From Bacteroidales bacterium (GTDB taxonomy: Bacteria > Bacteroidota > Bacteroidia > Bacteroidales > UBA932), in contig JAGAKH010000119.1 in assembly GCA_017625725.1 (NCBI GenBank), forward strand, positions 1 through 62,121: a DNA stretch of 62,121 nucleotides. The letters are read 5' to 3'. The translations under genes and the position numbers were made by a program. Position 1 is the first letter of the stretch, and every line of letters begins with the position of its first letter. The notes under the pieces were generated by a model. That model saw nothing but the letters and a program-made list of their open reading frames with translations, was not told the DNA's origin and made no database searches. Below, piece by piece: positions 35,201 through 44,000 of the stretch.

Positions 35201-36440
35201 ATGCTTCGACGGTATATATAAAGTGTCAGACGAAGAGGTATGGAGCATCCGCACTTCACTCCGCAAGAAGCTTATCGACGAGGTGAAGAGAAGACTCTCT
35301 GACCCTGCAGCAGCAAGCCACTATTCACCAAAGCAGGTGGTGACAATCAAGGAAACACTCCGTGACGATGTACTTACAATCGGTTTTGCACGTCGTTTCG
35401 CTACATACAAGAGAGCACACCTTATTTTCCGTGACCTTGACAGACTTGCGGAAATCGTGAATGACCCTAAGCAGCCTGTACAGTTCCTCTTCGCAGGAAA
35501 GGCACATCCTGCAGACAAGGCTGGTCAGGACCTCATCAAGATGATCGTGGACATTTCAAAGCAGCCACGTTTCATCGGAAAGATCGTTTTCGTCCCTAAC
35601 TATGACATTACAGTTGCGAAGTATCTCGTACAGGGAGTTGACGTATGGATGAACAACCCTACACGCCCTCTCGAGGCTTCCGGTACTTCTGGAGAAAAGG
35701 CTGCAATGAACGGTGTAATGCATTTCTCTGTACTCGACGGATGGTGGGTTGAAGGCTACAAGCAGGGTGCAGGATGGGCACTCCCAATGGAGCGTACCTA
35801 CGATGACCAGAACTATCAGGACGAGCTCGATGCAGCTACGATCTATAATATCATCGAGAACGAGATCGCTCCTACATTCTACAACAAGAGCCTTTCAACA
35901 GGACGTTCTTCAGACTGGATCGAGTATATCAAGAACTGCGTGGCGCAGGTTGCATGCAACTTTACGACAAACCGTATGCTCACTGACTATATCAATCAGT
36001 ACTATGTGCCTCAGGCAGAGCGTGTTGATGGCATTGTAGCAGATGATTATGCTCAGGCACGTGAGATCGCAGCATGGAAGAAGAAGCTTCGCCGTGAGTG
36101 GAAGAACGTTGAGGTTGTTTCAGTGTCAATGCCTGACAGCAACAGTGACAACTTTGCTATCGGAAACACTTTCAATGCAGAGATTGTCCTCAATATCGGT
36201 GACCTTAAGGCAGAGGAGATCGGAGTGGAGCTTCTTTTCGCAACATTCGACAAGAAGGGCAAGCTCCATATCCAGGAGAAGTATGATTTTGCTCCTGTTG
36301 AGTCTGAGGATGGTGTCGCTAAGTATACAGCAGCTATCAATCCTGACAGATCAGGTATCTATCAGGTAGCCGGACGTATCTATGCCAAGAACGACAAGAT
36401 GCCTCACAGACAGGACTTTGAACTTGTAAGATGGTTGTAG
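32205..36440 (+). CDS. Fused glycogen synthase (GT3) and alpha-glucan phosphorylase (GT35)
   Basis: 1411 residues in one uninterrupted frame. Residues about 1-545 are a eukaryote-type GT3 glycogen synthase (FEVSWEVCNKVGGIYTVI at the start, FHEWMTG, FTTHAT, VTPNGF, FPSYYEPWGYTPLES). Residues about 560-1411 are a DUF3417-plus-phosphorylase unit: NLWWCWN, YFCMEYG, SGGLGILAGDY, VYHCNEGH, RFATYKRA. The pyridoxal-phosphate lysine is Lys1165 in GTSGEKAAMNG. The protein thus pairs chain elongation with phosphorolysis. An internal Met551 at the junction could give a free phosphorylase. Similar long proteins exist in other Bacteroidales, from memory. No ADP-glucose pyrophosphorylase gene is nearby, which fits a UDP-glucose-using GT3 enzyme. 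The 3' end overlaps ribF by ten bases. Confidence 0.92.
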   Translation: MKTELIKPDYLFEVSWEVCNKVGGIYTVIATKSLYLKSEFNRRHIMVGPDVWMDVESNPDFIEDPTLYRSWKMQAASEGLRVRVGRWNVPGKPTAILVDFKQFLTSQNEILTEFWKKFGVDSISGNWDYRESALFGYAAGRVIESFCRYNLDASDKVVAQFHEWMTGTGLLYLKSVNIPVATVFTTHATVIGRCIAGNNLPLYDGIMGYNSDEKARHFNVVARHSLEKKAAQNSDIFTTVSDITAQECRQFLGRAVDVVTPNGFEPSFTPPTDEEYEIKREAARRKLTEVASAMSGEELPENAVLVGIGGRYEWKNKGIDVFIDALNKLNVEGYKGKPVHAFIMIPSGHNGPDKQLAAKLAGNESTYVTGTSHYLMNPEYDSVTRRLRELNLNNSTGDKVKVYFIPSYLNGNDGIFNMSYYDLLAGLDLTVFPSYYEPWGYTPLESLAFRVPTLTTTLAGFGLWVRTHYGKKHPGITVLDRDDSNYFDVVDGVVERIKEISGLRKDTRKKYMQNAKEVSEIALWENNIIYYKEAYSKALEKLISVNGAYPMIKNEKSMYKKFEVNQPTWNSVFVTRHLPESLKDLEILSKNLWWCWNESAKNLFASVDPQAWEASGQNPIAMLDKVSHKRYQKLEKDTKFLADMKAVMDEFNGYMALKAERTTPSVAYFCMEYGLDTSLKIYSGGLGILAGDYIKETSDMNTNLVAVGLLYRFGYFNQKLTAQGEQVAEDVAQDFMKIPASPVRDENGNWVSISVAFPGRNLNARLWRVDVGRTELYLLDTDIPENLPEDRSITYNLYGGDWENRLKQELLLGVGGIRALRKLGMNPQVYHCNEGHAAFIGLERLRELIAEDNLEFQEALEVVRASSLFTTHTPVPAGHDAFDEGMLRKYIGHYPQRLKIDWETMMGLGKNNGADVNEKFSMSILAANISQGVNGVSWLHGEVSKDILGHMWPGYLPEELHVSYVTNGVHYPTWAAPEWKEVHSRVFGEEFKTHHYDKSCFDGIYKVSDEEVWSIRTSLRKKLIDEVKRRLSDPAAASHYSPKQVVTIKETLRDDVLTIGFARRFATYKRAHLIFRDLDRLAEIVNDPKQPVQFLFAGKAHPADKAGQDLIKMIVDISKQPRFIGKIVFVPNYDITVAKYLVQGVDVWMNNPTRPLEASGTSGEKAAMNGVMHFSVLDGWWVEGYKQGAGWALPMERTYDDQNYQDELDAATIYNIIENEIAPTFYNKSLSTGRSSDWIEYIKNCVAQVACNFTTNRMLTDYINQYYVPQAERVDGIVADDYAQAREIAAWKKKLRREWKNVEVVSVSMPDSNSDNFAIGNTFNAEIVLNIGDLKAEEIGVELLFATFDKKGKLHIQEKYDFAPVESEDGVAKYTAAINPDRSGIYQVAGRIYAKNDKMPHRQDFELVRWL

Positions 36441-37321
36441 CAACCGGTTTTTTTGACGGTGTCCATCTGGGACACCGTCAGGTAATAAGGCAGCTTGTGG
36501 AAGCTGCTGCGGAACGCGGGGATGAAAGCATGGTCATAACATTCTGGCCACATCCCCGGAATGTTCTGCAGAAGGAAGCAAGAAGCCTTAGACTTTTGAA
36601 CACTCTTCAGGAAAAGAAGGATATCCTTCTTGAACTGGGAGTCGATAAAGTTGAAGTCCTTTCTTTTACGAAGGATTTCAGTTCCATGAGTACCGAAGAA
36701 TACCTGAGGATGCTCATGGATGAATATGGTGCCAGAACCCTTCTGCTTGGTTATGACAACAGGATGGGTAATGATGCCAAAGGTGCGGATGAGGTGGCAC
36801 AGACAGCAGCCGGTCTGGGACTTGAGGTTCTTAGGGCCTCGATGGTTCCTTCGGAGGAAGGTTTTGCAGTAAGTTCTACCAAGATCCGTCAAAGACTGGA
36901 GGCGGGAGATGTGGATGCTGCATCTGCCATGTTGGGTTATAACTACTTTATCCACGGTGTGGTTGTTGCAGGCAACCGCCTGGGGCGCAAGATTGGTTTC
37001 CCGACTGCAAACATGCAGCTTTATGAACCTTTGAAACTGATTCCTGGCAATGGGGTCTATTTTGTAAAGGTTGCTACTTTGGGAAGACAGTTATACGGAA
37101 TGTGCAATATCGGGCACAGACCTACCGTAGGAAACGGGAACGCCCGTACTGTCGAGACCAATATTTTTGATTTTGATGAAGATATTTATGGTCTGGACAT
37201 GGATGTGACCTTTCTGTCGAAAATCAGGGATGAGATAAGGTTCGATTCACTTGATGAACTTAAGTCTCAGCTTGAAAAAGACAGAAAAACATGTCTTGAC
37301 TTTTTGAGTCACAATTTGTAA
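36431..37321 (+). CDS. ribF: Bifunctional riboflavin kinase / FAD synthetase
   Basis: 296 residues. The N-terminal FAD-synthetase domain has the nucleotidyltransferase signature GFFDGVHLGH at residues 6-15 and a SSTKIR motif near 156. The C-terminal flavokinase domain (about 170-296) has GRKIGFPTAN and a conserved Glu in VETNIFDF. It converts riboflavin to FMN and FAD in the cytoplasm. The N-terminus is a little shorter than typical RibF, because the ATG lies only five codons before the signature and inside the end of the preceding gene. Translation is probably coupled to the glycogen fusion gene. Confidence 0.92.
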   Translation: MVVATGFFDGVHLGHRQVIRQLVEAAAERGDESMVITFWPHPRNVLQKEARSLRLLNTLQEKKDILLELGVDKVEVLSFTKDFSSMSTEEYLRMLMDEYGARTLLLGYDNRMGNDAKGADEVAQTAAGLGLEVLRASMVPSEEGFAVSSTKIRQRLEAGDVDAASAMLGYNYFIHGVVVAGNRLGRKIGFPTANMQLYEPLKLIPGNGVYFVKVATLGRQLYGMCNIGHRPTVGNGNARTVETNIFDFDEDIYGLDMDVTFLSKIRDEIRFDSLDELKSQLEKDRKTCLDFLSHNL

Positions 37322-37339
37322 AACTGAATAGTTGAACTG

Positions 37340-37684
37340 ATGGAAACCATTATCGGTCTTCTTGTGATACTGCTGCCTGTCATCTTCAAGGCCATCGAGA
37401 AGAAACTGCAGCAGTCCGGTCCGCAACCAGCAAAGGAAGAGTTGCCGGATCTGTCTGAACTTTTCGGTGAGGCCCTGGCTGAAGATGTACAGCAGGAGCC
37501 GGCTCCGGAACCTGTCCGTCCGGTCCGTCGTGCAGAACCTCTGCCTAAGCCTGCAGAGATGAAACGCCAGGCCAGAAAGATCAAGCCTATCCTTATGGAG
37601 GAACCGGAAAAGAAAAGGGAAAAGATCGATCCTAAGAAACTGATCATCTATTCAGAGATAATGAAACCGAAATGCAACGAATAA
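37340..37684 (+). CDS. Small membrane-anchored Pro/Glu-rich protein, unknown function
   Basis: 114 residues: one N-terminal hydrophobic segment (about 3-17), then a charged, low-complexity region rich in Pro, Glu, Arg and Lys (about 28-95), and a compact conserved-looking end KIDPKKLIIYSEIMKPK. The ending suggests a short binding motif. Proteins of this kind are found in Bacteroidales next to housekeeping genes; I do not recognise a named family. It lies 18 bases after ribF and 18 before greA and should be cotranscribed with them. Confidence 0.65.
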   Translation: METIIGLLVILLPVIFKAIEKKLQQSGPQPAKEELPDLSELFGEALAEDVQQEPAPEPVRPVRRAEPLPKPAEMKRQARKIKPILMEEPEKKREKIDPKKLIIYSEIMKPKCNE

Positions 37685-37702
37685 CATTAAAATAATATAA
37701 TT

Positions 37703-38170
37703 ATGGCACTTCAATACATGACCCAGGAAGGTCTTGACAAACTGAAGAAGGAACTTGCTGAGGCAATCGCCCAGCGACCTGTAATTTCTGCAGCTATTGC
37801 AGAGGCCAGAGATAAGGGCGACCTCTCTGAAAATGCGGAATATGAGGCTGCTAGAGAGGCTCAGGGATTGTTGGAACTTAATATCTCCAAGCTGCAGAAT
37901 CTTGTGGCTAATGCAAGGGTGATCGATGAATCTCAGATTGGTACCGACAAAGTGCAGATGCTTAATAAGGTTAAGGTTAAGAATCTTAATACCAATCAGA
38001 TAATGAACTTTACCCTAGTGAGTGAGAACGAGGCTGACTTCATGGCAGGCAAGCTTGCTGCCAAGACTCCTATCGGTCAGGCACTGATGGGACATGCTGT
38101 AGGTGATGTTGTGGAAGCCAAGGTTCCTGCTGGTGTAATCAAGTTCGAAATTCTGGATATTACTCTTTAA
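37703..38170 (+). CDS. greA: Transcription elongation factor GreA
   Basis: 155 residues, normal length. The N-terminal coiled coil (about 8-75) carries the acidic tip with DKGDLSENAEYEAARE, whose acidic residues are inserted into the RNA polymerase secondary channel to stimulate transcript cleavage. The C-terminal FKBP-like domain (about 80-155) ends with SPIG-type TPIGQALMGH.VGD.VE.K.P.G. The HIT gene follows three bases later. Confidence 0.96.
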   Translation: MALQYMTQEGLDKLKKELAEAIAQRPVISAAIAEARDKGDLSENAEYEAAREAQGLLELNISKLQNLVANARVIDESQIGTDKVQMLNKVKVKNLNTNQIMNFTLVSENEADFMAGKLAAKTPIGQALMGHAVGDVVEAKVPAGVIKFEILDITL

Positions 38171-38173
38171 GCT

Positions 38174-38581
38174 ATGGCAACTATTTTTACGAGAATCGCC
38201 AAAGGAGAGATTCCGTCATACAAGGTGGCGGAGAATGAGGAGTACTATGCATTTCTTGATATAGCTCCTATGGCTAAGGGTCACACTCTTGTGATTCCCA
38301 AGAATGTTGAGGATGATTACATCTTCAATCTTGATGAAAAGACCTATATGGGATTATGTGCTTTTGCACGTAAGGTGGCTCAGGCAATCAAGGCAGCTCT
38401 TCCATGCAAGAGGGTAGGAGTGGCAGTGCTTGGAATGGAAGTTCCTCACACCCATATCCATCTGGTTCCACTCAATGTTGAGGCCGACATGGATTTCAGA
38501 AAACCTAAACTGGAACTTTCTTCGGAGGAGTTCTCCGAGATTGCTTCTGCAATATATGAAGAGTATGTCAAGATTCAGTAG
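38174..38581 (+). CDS. HIT family nucleotide hydrolase
   Basis: 135 residues, Hint-like histidine-triad protein. FTRIAKGEIP(S) at the N-terminus and the active-site triad HTHIHLVPL near residue 95 are plain. Family members hydrolyse nucleoside phosphoramidates and AMP adducts. It is three bases after greA; its 3' end overlaps the next lipoprotein gene by 17 bases. Confidence 0.94.
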   Translation: MATIFTRIAKGEIPSYKVAENEEYYAFLDIAPMAKGHTLVIPKNVEDDYIFNLDEKTYMGLCAFARKVAQAIKAALPCKRVGVAVLGMEVPHTHIHLVPLNVEADMDFRKPKLELSSEEFSEIASAIYEEYVKIQ

Positions 38582-39713
38582 ATTCATTCTTTTTGTATCG
38601 TTGGCTGTCGTGGCGGCTTCATGTTCTGATGTAGCTGTCATTGAAGGAACGATTGCTCAGGCACCGTCTTCGGAAGTTGTAGTCAAACTTCTGAATGTCA
38701 ATCAATATGATGTTGTGGATACGCTGTCTCTTGACGAAGCGGGGCGTTTTGAATGTAAGGTTGAAATTGCAGAAGGTCAGCCTGAATTTGTATATGTCTT
38801 CCGCAACGGAAGACGTCTCGCGTCTCTTATCCTGGAGAAAGGAGACAAGGTTTCTTTTATTGCCGATACCCTAGGCAACTACACTGTTGAGGGCTCAGAG
38901 GAGTCAGCAAAGCTTGCACAGGTGGAGGCCGAGCATGCAGCAGTATCAAGGAATATGGAGCAGCTGGCTTCAAGACTTGAAAATGTAAAGCCTGGATCTG
39001 TCGAAGAGTCTGAAATCAAGTCCGAGATCGGTGCTGAATATATCAGATATTACAGAAGCCGTGTAAAGTATGTGTTGGAAAACAGCAAATCCCTGACTGT
39101 AGTTCCGGTCCTGTACCAGAAAGTGGCAGAAACTATTCCGGTCTTTTCTCAGAATACAGATGCAATACATTTCAGTAATCTTGCAGATTCATTGGAGGTC
39201 GTATATCCTGAATCCAAATATGTAAAGGCCTTACGTAAAGAAGCGGAGAGACGTTTTGCCGTCCTGGATCTTCAGAACCGCCTCAGTACTGCTGAGGAGG
39301 TTGGCTTCTTTGACATAGAGCTTCCGGACGTACGCTCGCAGAAAATAAAATTGAGCGATATGGATTCAAGGGTGATTCTTGTATATTTCTGGAGTCCTGC
39401 GGATGCTGCACAGAAGATGTTCAATCTGGATGTACTCAAACCGGTATATGAGGAGTTCCACAAGAAAGGATTTGATATATATCAGGTTGCTCTTGATCCT
39501 GACAAGGCTTTATGGGCGAGTGTCATGAAGGAACAGAATCTCCCATGGGTCAATGTGTGTGACGGCTTGGGAACAGCATCCAGATATGCGGCAACATACA
39601 ACATATCTTCAGTCCCTACCGCCTTCATCATAAAGGACGGAGCTTTGACAGATGCTGCATTCACTGATGAAAAGTCGCTGAGGAAGCGTCTGAATGAACT
39701 TCTTGGAAGATGA
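38565..39713 (+). CDS. Thioredoxin-fold lipoprotein lacking the CxxC motif (TlpA/DUF4369-like)
   Basis: 382 residues. A lipoprotein signal peptide (VAASC, Cys20) is followed by a DUF4369-like N-terminal beta domain (about 25-110) and a helical middle. The C-terminal thioredoxin fold (about 245-380) has VILVYFWSP, VSSVPTAFII(K) and the cis-proline. In TlpA/ResA proteins the segment after FW holds the redox pair CxxC. Here it reads SPADAAQ, with no cysteine at either position, so disulfide exchange is not expected and a binding or chaperone role is more likely. The frame extends upstream inside the HIT gene, but ATG 38565 gives the signal peptide. Confidence 0.85.
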   Translation: MSRFSRFILFVSLAVVAASCSDVAVIEGTIAQAPSSEVVVKLLNVNQYDVVDTLSLDEAGRFECKVEIAEGQPEFVYVFRNGRRLASLILEKGDKVSFIADTLGNYTVEGSEESAKLAQVEAEHAAVSRNMEQLASRLENVKPGSVEESEIKSEIGAEYIRYYRSRVKYVLENSKSLTVVPVLYQKVAETIPVFSQNTDAIHFSNLADSLEVVYPESKYVKALRKEAERRFAVLDLQNRLSTAEEVGFFDIELPDVRSQKIKLSDMDSRVILVYFWSPADAAQKMFNLDVLKPVYEEFHKKGFDIYQVALDPDKALWASVMKEQNLPWVNVCDGLGTASRYAATYNISSVPTAFIIKDGALTDAAFTDEKSLRKRLNELLGR

Positions 39714-40427
39714 TCAGAAAAGCTTTTTCTTGCTGACAGTGGCAACGAATTCCTTAAGATAGAACGGTTCGAAGTACGCAACGTCTTCGAATCGTTTTTC
39801 GTTATAGGCCTTGAGAGCAGGTATCGGCATTGATGATGCCTTCGGATTGCACTGGCAGAAATGGGCATTCGGATGCTTGATTACATCTGCACATTTTCCT
39901 GCTCCGTCTCCGATGAACAGCACCGGACCTTCGTCAAGACATTCCGCAAAACTGCTTTCGTCTATTATGGCCGGAGCTGTTTCGCTGATCTGCATCCATC
40001 TGCATTCTTCTGCTGCCGCATCCATAGAGAACTTTGCGGTGTAGACCTCCATACGTCGGGCATCTATCATAGGAATGATATATCTGCAGCCTTCCGGAAT
40101 GATGTCTTCCTTTATTGCCTGTGCGACGAGGGTGTCAAGCGTTCCGACTGCTAAAAGCGGCAGTCCGCTTCCGAAACACAGTCCTTTGGCTGTAGAAACC
40201 CCGACTCTGAGTCCGGTGTAGGAACCAGGTCCCATGCTCACACATACGGCGTCGCAATCCTTCAGGGAAATATTGTTTTCTGCAAGGATATCGCTGACAA
40301 AAACGGCTGTCAGTGATGCATGTGCCTTCGGTGCGGAACTCTCTTTATATGACCTGATTACTTCATTTTCAGCAAGAGCGGCCGAGCAGAGTGCAGTTGA
40401 TGTTTCTATAAGCAGGATTCTAGCCAT
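39714..40427 (-). CDS. tsaB: tRNA threonylcarbamoyladenosine biosynthesis protein TsaB
   Basis: 237 residues of the ASKHA fold. It has the TsaB start ILLIETST, the conserved PGSYTGLRVGVSTAKGL loop near residues 70-86, and KAHASL. It pairs with TsaD to make t6A37 in ANN-decoding tRNAs. It lies 12 bases downstream of the CvpA gene on the same strand and its stop abuts the stop of the convergent lipoprotein gene. Confidence 0.92.
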   Translation of the reverse strand: MARILLIETSTALCSAALAENEVIRSYKESSAPKAHASLTAVFVSDILAENNISLKDCDAVCVSMGPGSYTGLRVGVSTAKGLCFGSGLPLLAVGTLDTLVAQAIKEDIIPEGCRYIIPMIDARRMEVYTAKFSMDAAAEECRWMQISETAPAIIDESSFAECLDEGPVLFIGDGAGKCADVIKHPNAHFCQCNPKASSMPIPALKAYNEKRFEDVAYFEPFYLKEFVATVSKKKLF

Positions 40428-40439
40428 TTAATAAGATTT

Positions 40440-40937
40440 TTAGAGGTTGCCTGTAACCAGGGATTTCAGATATGGGAACACTGTGTCTGCGATTTCCTTG
40501 AGCGGGTTGTAAAGGATGGATGCATTCAAGGTGTCTTTATCGACAAGGTCGAAAGATGTGTTCAGGGAGTCGAACAACAGGATGACCATACCGATAAGCA
40601 GGGAGTATTTTGCTATGGAAAACACGGCTCCAAGCAATTTGTTGAGCCATCCCAGCATTATCAGATGGATAAGTGCCTCAATAAGTTTTGACAGCAAGGT
40701 CATGATTACGGAGACGACGATCAGAATCAAGGCAAACGCCATGACATTGAGGACTTTTATGTCGGCCTTGATGAAACCTGCAAGCCATTCGCCTGTCGGT
40801 GAGGCAAACCTGAAAGCCAGCCAGATGCTCAGAATCAATGATATGATTGCAATGACCTGAGAGATCAGGCCTTTTCTGATTCCCTGTATCAGGGCAGGAA
40901 TAAAGCATATTAAAAGAATGGCGTCCAGTATGTTCAT
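40440..40937 (-). CDS. CvpA family membrane protein
   Basis: 165 residues with four hydrophobic segments (about 3-22, 25-45, 60-85 and 100-125). The CvpA pattern is seen: D..L......GI.KGLI.Q and F.....L....W. CvpA proteins are inner-membrane proteins, named for colicin V production but widespread, with a role in envelope stress resistance. It is probably cotranscribed with tsaB. Confidence 0.85.
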   Translation of the reverse strand: MNILDAILLICFIPALIQGIRKGLISQVIAIISLILSIWLAFRFASPTGEWLAGFIKADIKVLNVMAFALILIVVSVIMTLLSKLIEALIHLIMLGWLNKLLGAVFSIAKYSLLIGMVILLFDSLNTSFDLVDKDTLNASILYNPLKEIADTVFPYLKSLVTGNL

Positions 40938-40954
40938 AAATCCCTTAAAATGTG

Positions 40955-40962
40955 TATATTTG
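40955..40962 (+). promoter_or_regulatory. Promoter -7 element of ileS
   Basis: TATATTTG matches TAnnTTTG, with TTC at 40933-40935 in the -33 position. It predicts a leader of about 128 bases with a small GGCG/CGCC hairpin at 40980-40994. Nothing in that leader looks like a T-box. Confidence 0.6.
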
Positions 40963-41096
40963 CAGATTGAATAAATCCGGGCGGATGTTTCGCCTGCAAA
41001 AATAGATAATTATTTTCAGAATGCTGCCATTCATGCGGTTTTGTCGATATGGCAACTTGATGAAAATTGACGGAAAATTGGAAAAATTAACATATT

Positions 41097-44000
41097 ATGT
41101 CGTTTAGAGAGTATAAAGGTCTTGACCTCGTGACGATCGGCAATGAGGTGCTTGACAGATGGAGAAAGAATCATGCTTTTGAGAAATCCCTTGAACTGAG
41201 GGAGGGTGCCCCTGAATTCATTTTCTTTGAGGGCCCGCCTTCTGCCAACGGTATGCCTGGCATACACCATGTCATGGCCCGTTCGATCAAGGATGCCATC
41301 TGCCGTTACAAGACTCAGAGCGGTTATAAGGTAAATCGTCGTGCTGGTTGGGATACTCATGGACTTCCTGTTGAGCTTGGTGTTGAAAAGCTTCTTGGAA
41401 TAACCAAGGAGGATATCGGAACCAAGATCACCGTTGAAGAGTACAACAATGCATGTCGCAGAGAGGTCATGAAATACACTGCAGAGTGGGTGAATATGAC
41501 CGAAAGAGTGGGTTATTGGGTTGATATGAACGATCCGTATATAACTTATGACAACCGCTATATCGAGACTCTCTGGTTCCTTCTCAAGAAGATTTATGAC
41601 AAGGGACTTCTCTATAAGGGAAAATCCATCCAGCCATACTCTCCGGCTGCAGGAACAGGACTCAGCACCCATGAACTTAATCAGCCTGGCTGCTACCGTG
41701 ATGTCAAGGATACCACTGCGACCGTTCAGTTTGCTGTGATCCGCAACGAAAAGTCAGAGTTCCTCTTCAGCGAGGGAGTTCCGGCTTATATCCTTGCATG
41801 GACGACTACTCCATGGACCCTGCCTTCGAATACTGCTCTTTGTGTGGGTCCTAACATCGACTATGTCCGTGTCCTTTCATTTAACCCATATACCGGCCAG
41901 CCGGCTCTCTATGTAGTTGCCGAGGCTCTTGTCAATTCGCTTTTCAATCCAAAGGCTGCGGAAGTGGCATTTGAGGATTACAAGGCCGGTGACAAGCTTG
42001 TACCGTTCAAGGTGCTTGACGGAAAGCTTAAGGGAACAGACCTGACAGGCATCAGCTATGAGCAGCTCATCCCATGGTTCAATCCGGGAGAAGGTGCATT
42101 CAAGGTTATCCCTGGAGACTATGTGACCACTGAAGACGGTACCGGAATCGTCCACATCGCCCCTACTTTCGGTGCAGATGACGCCAAGGTGGCAAGGCTT
42201 GCAGGCGTACCGGGACTTCAGGTAGTTGACCGTAACGGTGACCTACAGGCACAGGTGGACCTTCGCGGCCGTTTCTTCCGCATCGAGGATCTTGATCCTG
42301 AGTATGCTGCAGCAAACATGTCACCTGATTATGCGGAATGGGCCGGACGTTATGTGAAGAATGCCTACGATGCAGAACTGCCTGCCGATGCTCCTACTCT
42401 TGATGTGGACCTCTGTGTTATGCTCAAGCAGCAGAACAAGGCGTTCAGGATCGAGAAACATACACATAATTATCCTCACTGCTGGCGTACGGACAAGCCT
42501 GTCCTCTATTATCCTTTGAACTCATGGTTCATCAGGACGACAGCAGTACGCGAGAGGATGATGGAACTCAACGAGCAGATTACATGGAAGCCTGAATCTA
42601 CCGGAACAGGACGTTTCGGCAAGTGGCTTGAGAATATCCAGGACTGGAACCTCAGCCGTAGCCGTTACTGGGGAACACCTCTCCCTATCTGGCAGACAGA
42701 AGACGGCAAGGAGGCGAAGTGCATCGGTTCTATCGCAGAGCTTTATGCAGAAATAGAGAAGGCTGTCGCTGCGGGCATCATGTCGGAGAATCCGTTTGCT
42801 GCAAAAGGGTTCGACCCGTCAGACATGTCGAAGGAAAATTATGACAAGATCGATATCCACAGACCTTATGTCGACAATATCTTCCTTGTTTCTGACAGTG
42901 GAAAGAAGATGGTACGTGAGCTTGACCTGATTGACGTATGGTTTGATTCTGGAGCCATGCCTTATGCACAGGAGGGCCTCCGTAACCTTGATTCCGAGAA
43001 ATTCGGAATTACTGCAGACTTCATTGCCGAGGGTGTGGACCAGACCAGAGGATGGTTCTATACGCTTCACGCAATCAATACAATGGTCAGCGACAAATGT
43101 GCGTTCAAGAGGGTGATCTCAAACGGACTCGTTCTTGACAAGGACGGAAACAAGATGAGTAAGCGTCTTGGAAATGCCGTGGATCCGTTCTGGGCACTTG
43201 ATACATATGGAGCAGATGCCCTCAGATGGTATATGCTTACAAATTCACAGCCTTGGGACAACCTTCGCTTTGATGCATCAGGCGTGGATGAGATAAGAAG
43301 AAAGTTCTTCGGAACCCTGTATAATACATATTCGTTCTTCGCTCTTTATGCGAATATCGATGGCTTTGACCCTAAGGCTGAGTTGGTTCCGCTGTCAGAG
43401 CGTCCGGAAATCGACAGATGGATCATCTCTCTTCTCAATACCCTTGTAAAGGACGTTGTAGCTGCTTATGAGGACTACGACATTACCACAGCAGGCCGAC
43501 TAATCCAGGATTTTGTCTGTGACCATGTCAGCAACTGGTATGTGCGCCTTGGTAGAAAGAGATTCTGGGGTGGTGAGATGAATGTTGATAAGCTGTCGGC
43601 TTATCAGACTCTTTATCAGGTGCTTGTGGCTGTTGCCAAGTTGTCTGCACCGATCGCTCCATTCTTTATGGACCGTCTCTTCCTTGATCTTGTAGAGGGT
43701 GAGGAGTCTGTTCACTATGTTGCAATGCCGGAGTATGATCCAGCTGTTGTCGATAAGGATCTCGAAGAGCGTATGGCACTTGCCCAGAGGGCGACTTCAA
43801 TGGTGCTTGCACTTCGTCGTAAGGCTGAAATCAATGTCCGCAAGCCGCTCTCGAAGATCATCATACCTGTTATCGATGAGCATGTGAAGGAACAGCTTGA
43901 ACTTGTGAAGACCTTGATTCTCAATGAGGTGAATGTAAAGGAGGCAGAGTTTATCTCCGACACAGCCGGCTTGATAACAAAGAAGATCCGTCCGAACTTC

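Noticed and set aside
40963-41096. T-box or other riboswitch in the ileS leader
   Set aside because: Only one small GGCG/CGCC hairpin is present; no specifier loop, T-box sequence or terminator.
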